Source: Elephas maximus indicus
Taxonomy: Eukaryota; Chordata; Mammalia; Proboscidea; Elephantidae
DNA: 64,000 nucleotides
Reading direction: 5' to 3'
NCBI RefSeq assembly: GCF_024166365.1
Contig: NC_064821.1
Coordinates: forward strand, 107,614,349 to 107,678,348
Both the position numbers and the translations under genes were made by a program. The notes beneath the pieces are model-generated. The model saw nothing but the letters and a program-made list of their open reading frames with translations. It had not been told where the DNA came from and did not search any database. Shown here piece after piece: positions 47,901 through 58,611 of the stretch. Position 1 is the first letter of the stretch; every line of letters begins with the position of its first letter.

Positions 47901-50900
47901 CTCACATGGGCTTGCTATGAGTCAACAAGAAGTTACACCTTACTTCAGCTAGATTTGCACCTAGTTTTGTCCATACTGTAGTTCTCAGGGAAAATGTAAT
48001 ACTGATTAATGTAGTTAGTTACTATATAGGGGCTGTCTTTAGGAAGAGAATTATAAAAAGACACAATTGTGACTTTCTTAGAGAAAATGTTAATTCATAT
48101 TCAATTATCTTTAGAGGGAATTTAAATTTCATGAATAACTCACCTCTTAATGCGAATAAAACTTGTCATGGAGTTGATTCAGACTCGTAGTAACCCCATG
48201 ATAGAGTTTTCAGTGGTTGATTTTTTGGAAGTAGATCTTCAGGCCTTCCTTTCGAGGCACCTTTGGATGAACTCTAACCTCCAACTTTTCGGTTAGCAGC
48301 CGAGTGCGTTAACCGTCTGCACCACCCAGGGACCCCACTTCTCAGGATAACAGGTTGCTGTCATGGTTCAAGTAGATCCTTGGCTTTGTATGCTGGAGGT
48401 TGTGTGTTGCTATGATGCTGAACGAATTTCAGTGGACCTTCCAAACTAAAACTGAGAAGAAAGGCCTGACACTCTACTTCTGAAAATCAGTCCAGGAAAA
48501 CTATGTAGATCACAATAGTCCAGTCTGCAGCTGATTTGGGGTTGGTGCAGGATTGGGCAGTGTTTTGCCCTATTGTACATGGGATTGCCATGAGTTGGCG
48601 GCCAACAACATAATACTAATAAGCAAGCTGAGATACAAAAATGGGGCTTTATTCATGATGTTTTATTTAAATAGAATATTAATGTTTTGGATGCTGAAAA
48701 ATTAATCTGTGTAGATGTATATTTTTCTTATTTTCTTTTTAGGTGTGGAGCAAATTGGTTTCGAGCTAGTAGAGAAATTATTTCAAGGTCAGCTGGTATT
48801 AAGGACTCGTTGCTTGGAATGCGAAAGTTTAACGGAAAGAAGAGAAAATTTTCAGGACATCAGTGTGCCAGTGCAAGAAGACGAGCTTTCCAAAGTGGAG
48901 GAGAGTTCTGAAAGTAAGCAAAATTAGTCTTGTGTGGACCATGGAGTAATTACATTTTTCTTCAACAATATACACTATAATAGAACTTGTGTAATTGGGG
49001 AGAAAAAAGCTGATTTTTAATGTTCCTGGTGTAATATAACTTTTTCTTGTATAGCTTTATTTGTTAATAATGATCGTTTGAAGAATTATGGAGTCTTCAT
49101 TCGGAAAATAAAGGGTGTTAAAATGGAAAAATGAACTGCTTTAGTAAGTTAATAGCTTTTGTGGACCTGAATCTTTTAGAGCTACCGAGTTATGTTTGTT
49201 AACTTTTTTCCAAGTTAACAAAGGGGCAAAAACTCATCCTCAGTTTTTGCCCCTTGATTTAGTAAGTGGTTTTGATAATTTGTTTGCCTTTCTGGTATTG
49301 TCTGCTGGCTTTTTTTTCCCCCACACAAAAGGTTTTTTTTCAAAGTCCTCTAAAGGGCTTTTAACTAGAAATTCTCAAAATACATTCAGGTTTATATTCT
49401 AAGATAAAATTAAATATAATTGCTTATCTATCATGAGCAAATTTTTTTTCCAGGTTCCTTCTGTTTATCACACAGTAAATATTTGAGCTACTGTTTTGTC
49501 TAGTCCAAACAATAAAAAGCATGGAAATGTCATGGGAAGTAATGAGACAGACCAGATCACTTGTTGAGACACTGAAAATTGGCTATTAAATATAAATTAA
49601 AATCTGTCCTACACTAAGGCAAAGGAGTATCTTGTTCTTACTGTTCATAGCACATTAGTATCTATTGGCTGTCCGAATGTAAATATTTAAAAGATTATGT
49701 GTACTGTCAAGGACGAGCTTATGATAGGAGTGCCTGAAACAAATTTAGTTTTTACTTAGGACGGGTTAGTCAATTGAAGTGTAATGCTAATTTTGAACAT
49801 CGAACTTTGTGGTTTAGTTTTTGAATATCTGAGAGAGAGATTAATTTTTGAGCGAAAGGATTCTCTTTTGTAGTTTCTCCAGAGCCAAAAACAGAGATGA
49901 AAACCCTGAGATGGGCAATTTCACAATTTGCTTCAGTGGAGAGGATTGTAGGAGAAGATAAATATTTCTGTGAAAATTGCCATCATTATACTGAAGCTGA
50001 ACGAAGTCTTTTGTTCGACAAAATGCCTGAAGTTATAACTATTCATTTGAAGTGCTTTGCTGCTAGTGGCTTGGAGTGAGTATTGTAAATAAAAGCTATT
50101 TGAAGAAAATGAGCTGCTATATAAGAAGTTTTATTCAAAATAATAGGAATATAAAGTACTAAAGTATTTTGTAAAGTTTGCCTGAGAAAAGTTTTCTCTT
50201 TAAAAAGGAATCAATTTAAATCCTTTTGGTATGAATACATATTCTGCTATTTAGCAGCTGTGAGAAGGTTTTTTGTGTAGCAGATTGTCTATCAAGCATG
50301 ATTCTTTTCTAGTCAAACCCAGTGCCGTCAAGTTGATTCTGACTCATAGCTACCCTATAGGACAGAGAAGAGCTGCCCAATAGGGTTTCCAAGGAGCACC
50401 TGGCAGATTTCAACTGGTGACCCTTTCTTTGGTTAGCAGCCGTAGCACTTAACTACTACGCCACCAGGGTTTCCTTTTTTTCTAGTAGCAGAATTCAATT
50501 TTAGAACTGATTAAAGCAGGAAACGAATTTTATACACATTAAAGTTTTGTGTGTAGATAAAATTTTATAAGAGGGAAAAGGCAAATTTCTTTTAAAATTA
50601 GGTTTAAGGTAACTAGAAAATCAGAGTGGTCTTGGAACAATTTTAGAAATTTTCATCTGCAGATGAGAATTTTAAAAGTTATTTAAAAATAAGTATAAAA
50701 ATGCATATTACTTCCAGATACTCTTTTTCTGATACATACACATAAAATCATTGTACATTTTATTCTTTTGTATATTGACTTGTTTGAAATCACTGTCGTT
50801 AGGTGTCGTTGAGTTGATTTTGACTCATAGAGCAAGCCTGTGTGAGAGAGTAGAACTGCCCCATAGGGTTTTGTAGGTTGCCTTGTCTTTCTCCTGTGGA

Positions 50901-52226
50901 GCAGCTGAGTGGGTTCAAACTGCCAGCCTTTTGGTTCGCAGCTGAGTGGGTTCAAACTGCCAGCCTTTTGGTTCGCAGCTGAGTGTTTAACTGTTGTACC
51001 GCTAGGGCTCCTTGAAATTACTGTGAGGGCTGCCCAATAACTCCACACTTTGTGCCAGACAATGACATATGGTCTTCTCTTTTTTCAGTGGACTTTTCTC
51101 TGATACGGTATTACTGATTTTTGTTCCCAAATCTTGGTAGAAAAAGACTTAAAATGACATACTAAATGTATAGGATTTTGTTTTGAAGTCCAGTGTGTTT
51201 TTAAAATGTCATTTGTTGTTACTGAACAAAATTAAGAAAAGGGAAAATGCCATATACCCTCCACAGAAACACTTGAGTATCAGGAGTCAATTCAACATAT
51301 TTTTTCCATGCAAAATAAATATTATACAAAGTTGGGGGCTTCTTTTCTATTCTGATTTTTTGTTCATTCATGTGAGCACTGAAAGTAATTAAGGGTTCAT
51401 TTAGACTTTTAGTTGGTTTCATATTGGGGTATAACACTTTAAATATATTTAAAATGGGAACCACAGAAAACTTTTTTTTTTTTCCCCCCAAAGGTTTGAT
51501 TGTTATGGTGGTGGACTTTCCAAGATCAACACTCCTTTGTTGACACCCCTTAAATTGTCACTAGAAGAATGGAGCACAAAGCCAACCAACGACAGCTATG
51601 GATTATTTGCAGTTGTGATGCACAGTGGCATCACAATCAGCAGTGGGCATTACACTGCTTCTGTTAAAGTCACCGACCTAAACAGTTTAGAACTAGATAC
51701 GGGGAATTTTATGGTAGATCAAATATGTGAACTAGGTAAGCCCGAACCGTCGAATGAGGAGGAAGCAAGGGGTGTGGCTGAAAATTATGATGAAGAAGAA
51801 GTGTCTGTTAGAGTCAGTGGAAATACACAGCCAAGTAAAGTTTTAAACAAAAAAAATGTAGAAGCTATTGGACTTCTTGGAGGACAAAAGAGCAAAGCAG
51901 ATTATGAATTATACAACAAAGCATCGAATCCTGATAAAGTTGCTGGTACAGCATTTGCTGAAAGTAGAAATTCTGAAACTACCACTAATGGGACCCATGA
52001 ATCTGATAACAACAAGGAATCCAGTGATGAAACAGGCATTAACATTAGTGGATTCGAGAATAAAATTTCATACGTAGTGCAAAGCTTAAAGGAGTATGAG
52101 GGGAAGTGGTTGCTTTTTGATGATTCTGAAGTGAAGGTGACTGAAGAGAAGGACTTTTTGAATTCTCTTTCCCCTTCTACATCTCCTACATCTACTCCTT
52201 ACTTGTTATTTTATAAGAAATTATAG
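41760..52226 (+). CDS. USP1: Ubiquitin carboxyl-terminal hydrolase 1, complete coding region in eight exons
   Basis: Nuclear cysteine protease of the USP family. With its partner UAF1 (WDR48) it removes monoubiquitin from PCNA and from FANCD2/FANCI, closing translesion synthesis and Fanconi anaemia repair. Coding exons: 41760-41929, 43513-43633, 44402-44506, 45060-45220, 46491-47188, 48743-48913, 49874-50075, 51494-52226. They sum to 2,361 nt, i.e. 786 codons plus stop; human USP1 has 785. Every junction has GT/AG and keeps frame. Visible motifs: N-terminal MPGVIPSE; Cys box NNLGNTCYLNS with the nucleophile at residue 90; CxxC pairs RCLEC and FCENC (zinc finger); GLLGGQKSK, the self-cleavage Gly-Gly; His box SGHYTASV; LLFDDSEV carrying the catalytic Asp; C-terminus YLLFYKKL. 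No stop or frameshift is seen. Introns are full of AfroSINEs but none enters an exon. Recognition is by remembered similarity to the human protein. Confidence 0.97.
42828..43032 (+). mobile_element. AfroSINE, third subtype, USP1 intron 2
   Basis: GGGTAGTGCAAATGGTTACT, GAAGAAAGGCTTGGTGATCT, GGGGTCGCCATGAGTCTGAA. Confidence 0.85.
43118..43246 (+). mobile_element. AfroSINE, third subtype, 5' truncated
   Basis: GAAGAAAGACCTGGCGATCT to GTTGCCATGAGTTGGATTCG. Confidence 0.83.
43513..43633 (+). CDS. USP1: USP1 exon 3, catalytic cysteine box
   Basis: Acceptor TTCTCTTAATAG, donor CAG|GTAAAT. Encodes DQVVPAAQSS through NNLGNTCYLNSILQ. The Cys in LGNTCYLN falls at residue 90, the position of the known active-site cysteine. 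Confidence 0.95.
43743..43927 (+). mobile_element. AfroSINE, USP1 intron 3
   Basis: AGCCCTGGTGGTTAAGTGCT to ACTCAGAATCAACTTAACAG and a GGTTT tail. Confidence 0.88.
44402..44506 (+). CDS. USP1: USP1 exon 4
   Basis: Acceptor TTTTTGTAG, donor AAG|GTTAAA. Exactly 35 codons (VLYFCPGFKSG to QKDK). The frame stays open past the donor into the intron, so a naive ORF call overshoots. Homology stops at DK, and the next exon resumes at GNC. Confidence 0.93.
45060..45220 (+). CDS. USP1: USP1 exon 5
   Basis: Acceptor CTTTCTCGACAG, donor CTCAG|GTATAG. Encodes GNCREDSLASYELICSLQSL and on to LATQPRRLLNTL, ending inside an Arg codon (AG|G) that exon 6 completes. Confidence 0.95.
45862..46017 (+). mobile_element. 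MIR SINE, USP1 intron 5
   Basis: AGGCAGTGTAGCACTGCAGT, TTGAATCCTGGCTGTGCATC, GTTACTTAACCAATCTGTGC, GTACCTTATGGGATTG: nearly full-length MIR in sense, with an AfroSINE at its 3' end. Confidence 0.85.
46018..46183 (+). mobile_element. AfroSINE, USP1 intron 5
   Basis: AAACCCTGGTGGCGTAGTGG to GAGTCGGAATCGACTCGATG. Flanks TATGGGATT / TATGGAATT. Confidence 0.93.
46491..47188 (+). CDS. USP1: USP1 exon 6, large exon with the charged insert
   Basis: Acceptor TTTATTATAG, donor AAAG|GTGAGT. Begins ELNPMYEGYLQHDAQEVLQC, part of the USP fold. It then runs through a long Lys/Glu-rich low-complexity insert with basic clusters (NMKKKSKVSK, RSKRKATGD, QKKSRVKINW). In human USP1 this insert holds nuclear localisation and degradation signals. 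The 698-nt exon is the most divergent part of the protein compared with human. Confidence 0.95.
47489..47687 (+). mobile_element. AfroSINE, third subtype, USP1 intron 6
   Basis: GAGTCCCTAGGTGGTGCATA to GGTCGCCAAGAGTTGGAATC. Confidence 0.85.
47762..47926 (+). mobile_element. AfroSINE, 3' truncated, USP1 intron 6
   Basis: ATCCCCGGTGGCACAACAGT to GGGCTTGCTATGAGTCAAC. Confidence 0.86.
48162..48336 (-). mobile_element. AfroSINE, long subtype, USP1 intron 6
   Basis: TTGTCATGGAGTTGATTCAG to GTCTGCACCACCCAGGGACC, antisense. Confidence 0.87.
48362..48612 (+). mobile_element. RTE-derived non-autonomous element (5' end joined to 3' end)
   Basis: The first part (TGAACGAATTTCAGTGGACC, GAAGAAAGGCCTGACACTCT) resembles RTE/BovB 5' sequence; the last part (GTGCAGGATTGGGCAGTGTT, CATGGGATTGCCATGAGTTG) is the RTE 3' tail. 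The whole coding middle is missing. Confidence 0.65.
48743..48913 (+). CDS. USP1: USP1 exon 7, first CxxC of the zinc finger
   Basis: Acceptor TTCTTTTTAG, donor GAAA|GTAAGC. Encodes EQIGFELVEKLFQGQLVLRT, then RCLECESLTERR and VPVQEDELSKVEESSE. The codons spliced at its start read Gly-Val where I recall Gly-Glu in human. Confidence 0.95.
49874..50075 (+). CDS. USP1: USP1 exon 8, second CxxC of the zinc finger
   Basis: Acceptor CTTTTGTAG, donor TTGGA|GTGAGT. Encodes SPEPKTEMKTLRWAISQFAS, then KYFCENCHHYTEAERS and MPEVITIHLKCFAASGLE. The donor lies inside a Glu codon, and an in-frame TGA follows directly in the intron. Confidence 0.95.
50313..50475 (-). mobile_element. AfroSINE, complete, USP1 intron 8
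   Basis: AAACCCAGTGCCGTCAAGTT to ACTACGCCACCAGGGTTTCC. TTTTCTAG follows and precedes it. Confidence 0.93.
50790..51012 (-). mobile_element. AfroSINE with internal 37-bp duplication, USP1 intron 8
   Basis: Antisense copy flanked by TTGAAATCACTGT / TTGAAATTACTGT. Units 50901-50937 and 50938-50974 are identical (GCAGCTGAGTGGGTTCAAAC ... TTTTGGTTC). Confidence 0.93.
51494..52226 (+). CDS. USP1: USP1 exon 9, coding part with catalytic His and Asp
   Basis: Acceptor CCCCCCAAAG. Encodes FDCYGGGLSKINTPLLTPLK, the His box GITISSGHYTASV, the self-cleavage site GLLGGQKSKADYELYN (near 51,880), and the Asp segment KWLLFDDSEVKVTEEK. Ends YLLFYKKL with stop TAG at 52224-52226. The His, Asp and Gly-Gly all match the known functional residues of the human enzyme. 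Confidence 0.96.
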
Positions 52227-52970
52227 AGCGAGTGTATTTTCCTTGTATATATTAAACAGACCTGGACAAACATTGGTAAAATTAATTACATCAAAGAGTC
52301 TTTAGCATATCTTGAGATACTGGATATTATTGGTCTCTTTAGGTTTTATATAGTGAAATTTGAATTACTGAAAACCATGTCAATTTTTAGCGTTCATTTT
52401 CCTTACCTAGAGACTAGTGATGCATTAGCTTATGGGAACAAACTTGTATGCAATTTCTAAACGAATTATCCAAAATGGAAGCATTTAAACACTTTTGAAT
52501 TTACATCTATCTTTTGTGTTTGCTTTTTAAAATAAGGTACTCGTATTTGTATTCTTCATATTTTGGAGTAATTATCTACATGTTTATAGGTGCTGCGGTT
52601 TTCCAGCTAAGAGGCAGAATCTCATTCAGTACACTTAGTTTTATAATACAGTTGTGATGCCAAATCTTTGATGGGCTTTATTAGAGGCACAAACCATCTA
52701 GAAAGTGTGATTTCACAATGGTGTTCATTTTGTGCCTTGATTCACTTTGAAAAGTATCTCAGAAAACCTGGACAGTTCCCTCTGTCTTCAAAAGAATTTT
52801 ATATGTATTTATGAAGATGATTCTGTACTCTAGTACATCTTTTGGGGCATGGATTAATTTGTATCTCTTCATTCTGCACGATCTGTATATAGTACATCAA
52901 ACTTAGAGGTATGACCTTTAACTTTTTTTTAAAAACTGGGAGGTCAATAAAATTTAAACTGCTTAACAAC
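52227..52970 (+). other. USP1: USP1 3'UTR with polyadenylation signals
   Basis: AT-rich sequence after the stop codon without transposon similarity. ATTAAA lies at 52251-52256 and AATAAA at 52946-52951, followed by a short A/T-rich stretch. The distal AATAAA is the likelier main site, giving a UTR of about 0.74 kb. The exact cleavage point is inferred; a further AATAAA lies near 53,020. Confidence 0.7.
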
Positions 52971-54928
52971 TATGTCTACAAATGCTCATCTTTTTTTTCA
53001 CTTGCATATTTCTACCGTAAATAAAGCTGGGTTCTCTTAAGGAACAGAACATGTATATATGTATACGCACATTTATATTCATATATATAGAAAAGAGAAT
53101 AAGCATGCATAATTACCTTTAATAATAATCATTACTTTCTCACAGTGGAGGCGAAGAATTTTTCAAATAGGAGACATTGTGCTTATTCCATCCAAGTTGT
53201 CACACTTAAAAGTTTACAAGAAAAGCTGTCACGTTTTAGTTGTCCTTTAAAGTAGATATCTAACTTTATGGACTCCAAAACAGGAGAACTTAAGATGATG
53301 CTTTGGGCACACATAAAAACTTGGTTAAATATTCATCTTAAATGTAGTACACTAAATTTGGTAAGTGATCAATTATGACATGTTGAACGTTCTTGGCACT
53401 AAGAATATCTTAAAACTGATGCTAAAGAATGTATAAACGCCATTGGAATAATATATCCCATCTCAACAAATAAAAGTGCTTTAGAGTTACATAATATCAT
53501 ACCATTCTACAAGATGGTATGGTAAGTCATGCATCACCCCTTTCTACATTCAGAATCACTAATGGAGCTTTTTAAATAAACACAGCTCTGAGCACTATCT
53601 GTAAGTTTAGGATAGACGCTGGGCCTCTATAATACTCCAGAGACAGCCAAGGTTAAGAACCATTAGTATAAAAAGATTGCTGATAGGAATTTTACATTTT
53701 AAGAAAACTGAAGTACATGAGAAGTTAGGAAGTGTTCAGTATTATTACCAATGGTTTTATTTAAAAGTAAAAGGAAGCCTCTATTCTGACCCAGAAAATA
53801 ATTGGTATTGCATGATGAATGTATAAATCTTATAAAGTCTTTGATACTATCACTAAGGTTTGTGTAGAACAGTCCAAACTGTTTAGATAAGTGTAACCTA
53901 ATGAGAAGTGACTGGGCCACTTAATCTCTTATGTGTACCTGTCCCTCCATCCCAGGGACGGTATGTATACGTATGTCACCTTTTTTTTTTTTTAAATGAG
54001 TTTCCATTCTTGATTCCTTAACCTTTCCTTCTGCATTTGGATCATCTTTCCCTAGATAGATTTTTGAAGTTATATCCTTTTGACTCCTCAGATACTCCCT
54101 TTTGGCCTAATACTGTGTAACTCTGAAAAACCTTTTTGTGATTTGGTCTTTGAATTGCTGTAGATAAGGATTCAAGACAGTATTACCCGTTATAAAGGTA
54201 GGCTAGAAATGGGGATATCAGCCACCATCTCTGCTCTCAGGAGAATTAGACATTTTTGAAATTTTGTTCTCTACAACTATACAATGAAGGCACTGTGTTA
54301 AATTTGATCAGTTCTTGTTAAGTGATTCATGTAACTTTGATCACTAGGTCAAAGGGAGGGACAGATTATAAATGATGGCATTGTTCCATAAGTTACAATA
54401 CTATAAGGAAAAAAAACCATTGTTCAAAAACAAATCATTAATGTGTACTGTATCTTGGGAAAACTTGCCAGGAAATTCAAATATATTTCTCAAGCATTTT
54501 TTCTGCATTTTTCATATTATAATTTTAAATGAACTGGTTCTTGATTTTGATTAAGGCAGGTAATTTTTTTTATAGGTTCTTCATAAAATCTCAGGTCAAA
54601 AAGTAACTTCTCATTCAACTAGATTAAATCAATAAACAATCTCAAGCTCTCAGTGTTACCTTTTTGTGATGCAAAATAGCTTTAAAGTAGTTAGTAACTG
54701 ATGACTACCCAGAAAAACCCAGTGCCGTCGACTGGATTCCGACTCATAGCGACCCGAAAGGACAGAGTAGAACTGCCCCATTAATTTGAAACAGGAATCA
54801 TGTTAGTTGCTGAGAGTCATGAAGTTCATACTGCTGACACTGGCATAATAAGGTTGAGAGTCATAAAGATCAGACTACTGTCACTGATACTAGCTATTCC
54901 AGTGTTTCATCATTATTTACAGACAAAA
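52971..54928. other. USP1-DOCK7 intergenic interval
   Basis: Between the probable poly(A) sites of the convergent genes. It holds one truncated AfroSINE (54713-54782) and otherwise AT-rich sequence without recognisable coding or repeat content. Confidence 0.6.
54713..54782 (-). mobile_element. AfroSINE tail fragment
   Basis: AACCCAGTGCCGTCGACTGG to AGAACTGCCCCATTA. Confidence 0.88.
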
Positions 54929-55600
54929 GTTTATTAGTAGTTATTTCTACAATTTATTCTTATCCTTTTTGGGGTATCTACATGGAAAATAGAAACCAGC
55001 TATAAGTCTCCACAAACCAGTTACCAATATCTATCTCTGTCCATTCATTCATTTTGGGGCCTATGAAGTGACTACCTTGATTTTCATTTCGCTAGTTTTG
55101 GAACTAGTTCTCAAATCAACTCTAACTTACTCTCTGCCTTTGTCAGTAAGGTAAAATTTTAAAAGTCCCACTCAGTAAAATTAGTGTAAACATTCACATA
55201 TTTAATAGTACCTTTAAAATAAGCATTACTACATTTAAAATGGTTCCAAAATGAATCTACAAATGGTAATATAAATTAAAAAATATGAACCTAAAGTAAA
55301 TAAATTTAACATTAGCTATGCTATAAATAATGGTAAATGTATAATGTACCTTTGAGTCATTAAATTGTCTTAAAAAAGGATAACAGCATATTACCAGAAC
55401 ATTAAAAACCATAGCCGTAATTCTCAAACTTTAACAGTCTACATTTGATATCAGTTTGGCCACTGCATTCTTCAATGAATAAATTAATGCTCTAATTTCC
55501 AGAATTAAGTCCCAAGTCTTATTTTTCAATAGATCTTAACTCTTCACACTCAAGTTGAATACATGGCTCTTTTCACATGAATAAAACAAGTGCTTTTATT
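54929..55600 (-). other. DOCK7: DOCK7 3'UTR (extent uncertain)
   Basis: Unique-looking AT-rich sequence just downstream of the DOCK7 stop on the minus strand. The nearest minus-strand AATAAA lies at 54934-54929; another lies at 53762-53757. Which one is used cannot be decided from sequence. The USP1 and DOCK7 transcript ends are separated by at most about 2 kb. Confidence 0.45.
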
Positions 55601-55643
55601 TTAGAGATCCATTTTGCGAAGGCTCATTCGACTGAAGGAATCT
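55601..55643 (-). CDS. DOCK7: DOCK7 last coding exon
   Basis: Minus-strand acceptor TTTTTTCCCCAG, then 43 nt encoding (R)DSFSRMSLRKMDL and stop TAA (55603-55601). This is the known C-terminus of DOCK7. The remainder of the gene lies beyond the right edge. Confidence 0.95.
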
Positions 55644-56025
55644 CTGGGGAAAAAATAAGAGGATATGATTATAAGTACACAATTTTTACATAATCATTTA
55701 AAATGTTTTACATGGTTTTCTTCCTCCAAGTTGTCTCAAAGTTTTGCCATCAGTTCCTATTAACTTTCAGGTCAGATGTTCATTCTACATATTCTGGTTT
55801 ATATAATCTGGTTTATAGATTTCTCTATAAGGGGCATTTATAAAATGTATTACAGTAACCACTTTGGGAAGTCCATTATTATTCATTTGTCTAATGAATG
55901 CTGCACATACTGTGCTAAGACAAGGAACTAAAGGATAATAGAAGAGATTTCAGAAAAAGATTTGGGGCTATTACAAGGCAAAAATGCAGGTGTTTCTTCA
56001 AAATATTAAATTCTAAGTATTAAAC

Positions 56026-56465
56026 CAGTCGTTCTCAACCTTTTGGTCTCAGGTCCTTTTCGCACTCCTAGAAGTTGAAGACCCCAGAGAGCTTTTGTTT
56101 ATGTGGGTAGGTTATGTATCAGTATTTGTCATATTAAAAATTAAAACTAAGAAAACTTAAAAATATTAATTCATTAAAAAAATTGGCCCACTATGCATTA
56201 TTACAAATAACATCATTTATTAAAAATAACTTGCAAGAAATTGAGAAGAGTGGCACTTTTACATATTTAATGTCTGTCTGAATAGAAGACTTAGATTCTT
56301 ACACCTGCATTCAGTCAGTTGCACTATCAACTCTGAAGAACTTCACCGTACCTTCGTGAAAGAATGAGTGAAAAAGGCAAATATCTTGGTGTTAATATGA
56401 GATTAGTTTTGACCTCAAGGATACCCCCCAAGGGTCCTAGACCACACTTAGAGAATGAACCACTG
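56026..56465. mobile_element. hAT-type (Charlie-like) non-autonomous DNA transposon in DOCK7 intron
   Basis: Ends CAGTCGTTCTCAACC and GAGAATGAACCACTG are diverged inverted hAT termini. The interior (AGGTCCTTTTCGCACTCCTA, AGAGCTTTTGTTTATGTGGG) fits a common old mammalian element. Flanks TATTAAAC / TCTTAATA may be a decayed 8-bp duplication. Confidence 0.7.
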
Positions 56466-57200
56466 TCTTAATACCTGTAAGCCTACTGTGAAATAATTAA
56501 TCTCCCAGGTTTTGTAGATCAGCAAAATAAAAAATTCCAAGGAATTTTTATTTTCTAAATCTGAAGAAGTTAAGGGTGGAGGGGATACTTTTGAATTATC
56601 TCCTAATGTATTTTCCTTTATCCTTAAATTGGTTTCTTCTGCTTACCCATCCTGCCATTAAGGTTAAGCAATGAGGCTTTCAATCATGAGGAAAGAAAAA
56701 GGGCAGATACAAAGAGGTCATATTCAGCTTGCCTTTTTTGGTTCCAGAGAAAACAGTCTTTAAAGCCAGACATTGTTAAGTAATAAAACGGTTCTTCTAA
56801 ATTAAAAAGGAATTCCCTGCAAATATTAGGAACTAAACTGGAGAAGTGACCATAAAGTAGCTCACAGAGGGAAGAAAAATTCAGAACACAGTATAAGGAA
56901 AAGTGTGCCTCAGGAAGGATACAACCATTCCACTGAAAGAAGCTGGAGATCCCTGAAGGAACTGAGACTAGGATTAAGAAGCTGCCTGACTACCTCAGTG
57001 ACCTGCCATCTTCACTCTCTGGAACCTTTGATCTAGTGAGGTTGAGAGACTGGGGGAGCAGAGCAGAGGCAGCAAGAAGGCAAACATTAGAGAAATATTG
57101 CAGAGAAAAACGTGGAGGGGACTAGAGTGTTAATTTCCACTGGGAATTCTGAGACAAAACCACCTTATAGGGTATTTCCCATCAGTATAGGGTAAATTAA

Positions 57201-57358
57201 GAACCAAACCCATTACGCGAAGTTGATTCCGACTCATAGCGGCCCTATAGGACAGAGTAGAACTGCCCCATAGGGTTTCCGAGGAGCATCTGGTGGATTT
57301 GAACTGCTGACCTTTTGGTCAGCAGCCGTAACTCTTAACCACTACGCCACCACGGTGC
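57201..57358 (-). mobile_element. AfroSINE in DOCK7 intron
   Basis: ACCAAACCCATTACGCGAAG to CCACTACGCCACCACGGTGC. Confidence 0.93.
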
Positions 57359-57441
57359 CAGTATACAGTGGTGGAGGCAAATTATGTTTTGGCAGGGAGA
57401 GAATCTAAAATAGGCTTTTTTTTTTTTTTAGTGTCTCTCTG

Positions 57442-57608
57442 GAGCCCTGGTGGTGCAGTGGTTAAGAGTTCAGCTGCTAACCAAAAGGTCAGCAATTCAA
57501 ATCCACCAGCCGCTCCTTGGAAACCCTGTGGAGCACTTGTACTCTGTCCTGTAGGGTTGCTGTGAGTTGGAATCAACTCGACAATGACGACTTTTTTGGT
57601 TTTTTGGT
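57442..57608 (+). mobile_element. AfroSINE in DOCK7 intron
   Basis: GGAGCCCTGGTGGTGCAGTG to GAGTTGGAATCAACTCGACA. Flanks AGTGTCTCT / GGTGTCTAT. Confidence 0.93.
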
Positions 57609-58611
57609 GTCTATTATAAATTGTGGAAGAGATTCAGATGATCTGTATGTTGTCTGGGAAACATGAAAGGCAGCTGACAATTAAGCCAAACTGGTCTGCC
57701 ACTGTAGTCACCATGATAAAGGAGCAAGACATTGCTCAGAGGCAGAAGTTAACTTCCTCAGAAGTTCCTGGTAAGAAGAGTAGGAGCATGCAGTCAGCAC
57801 CCATTTACTGACCTGCCTCCCCTACACACGTCTAACTCAAGTTCCCCTGCATTCAAATGCTTTAGGAAGGGTAAGAGAGACGTGGCGAGAACCAGAAGCA
57901 AGGTAAGATATATGAACTTGAAACTGAATGAGGCTGACTAAGAGATTTTTATTAGCAAATTTAAATCCTAGCGTCCTCTCAATTGGATATGGACAATCAT
58001 GAGGAAACTTATTTATAGAGAACTTTTACATAAGTGAGTTGAAATTGTGCATTTCAACTGTACTTCTGAAATCTCATTTTTTTATCCAAAAGTATCTGAT
58101 CAACTAAATAAGCACTATCACAGTCAATATAGGCAACTAGTTTAATTTAGTGAGAGATAATAGTAAATTTAGCCAATTTTCATTAAATTCATACCTTTTT
58201 TTTCTTTTTTCTTCTACCACGAACAACTGCCTACCCGCATCCCCTATGTGCCTACTCGTGCCTCCCCAATCCCCACCCTGAGATATCTTTCAGGTATCCA
58301 ATCTCATTTCGTCCAAGGAGACTTTCCTGATATACCCTAAACTGGATTTAAGTGCCTCCTTCTTATGTGTTCCATTAGCACCCTGCGTTTGTACCATTAT
58401 ATGTTCATCATATCATTGCCTATTTGTATCTCTCCTCTAGACTGAGCTTAGTGATAGCAAAGACCATGTCTGTGTTGTTCATTCATACTGATCCTCAAAA
58501 CCTATCACAGAGCTGACATAAAAGCAGAAACTTAAACATTTTTTGAATGAATGTGTAAATAAATGAGTTTTTCAGAGGTTTATACATACAGAAATATTAG
58601 ATTACTGAAGG

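Noticed and set aside
42828-48336. Direct repeats spaced through USP1 introns, at first glance array-like
   Set aside because: They are dispersed AfroSINE copies of differing subtype and orientation, not a CRISPR or regular array.
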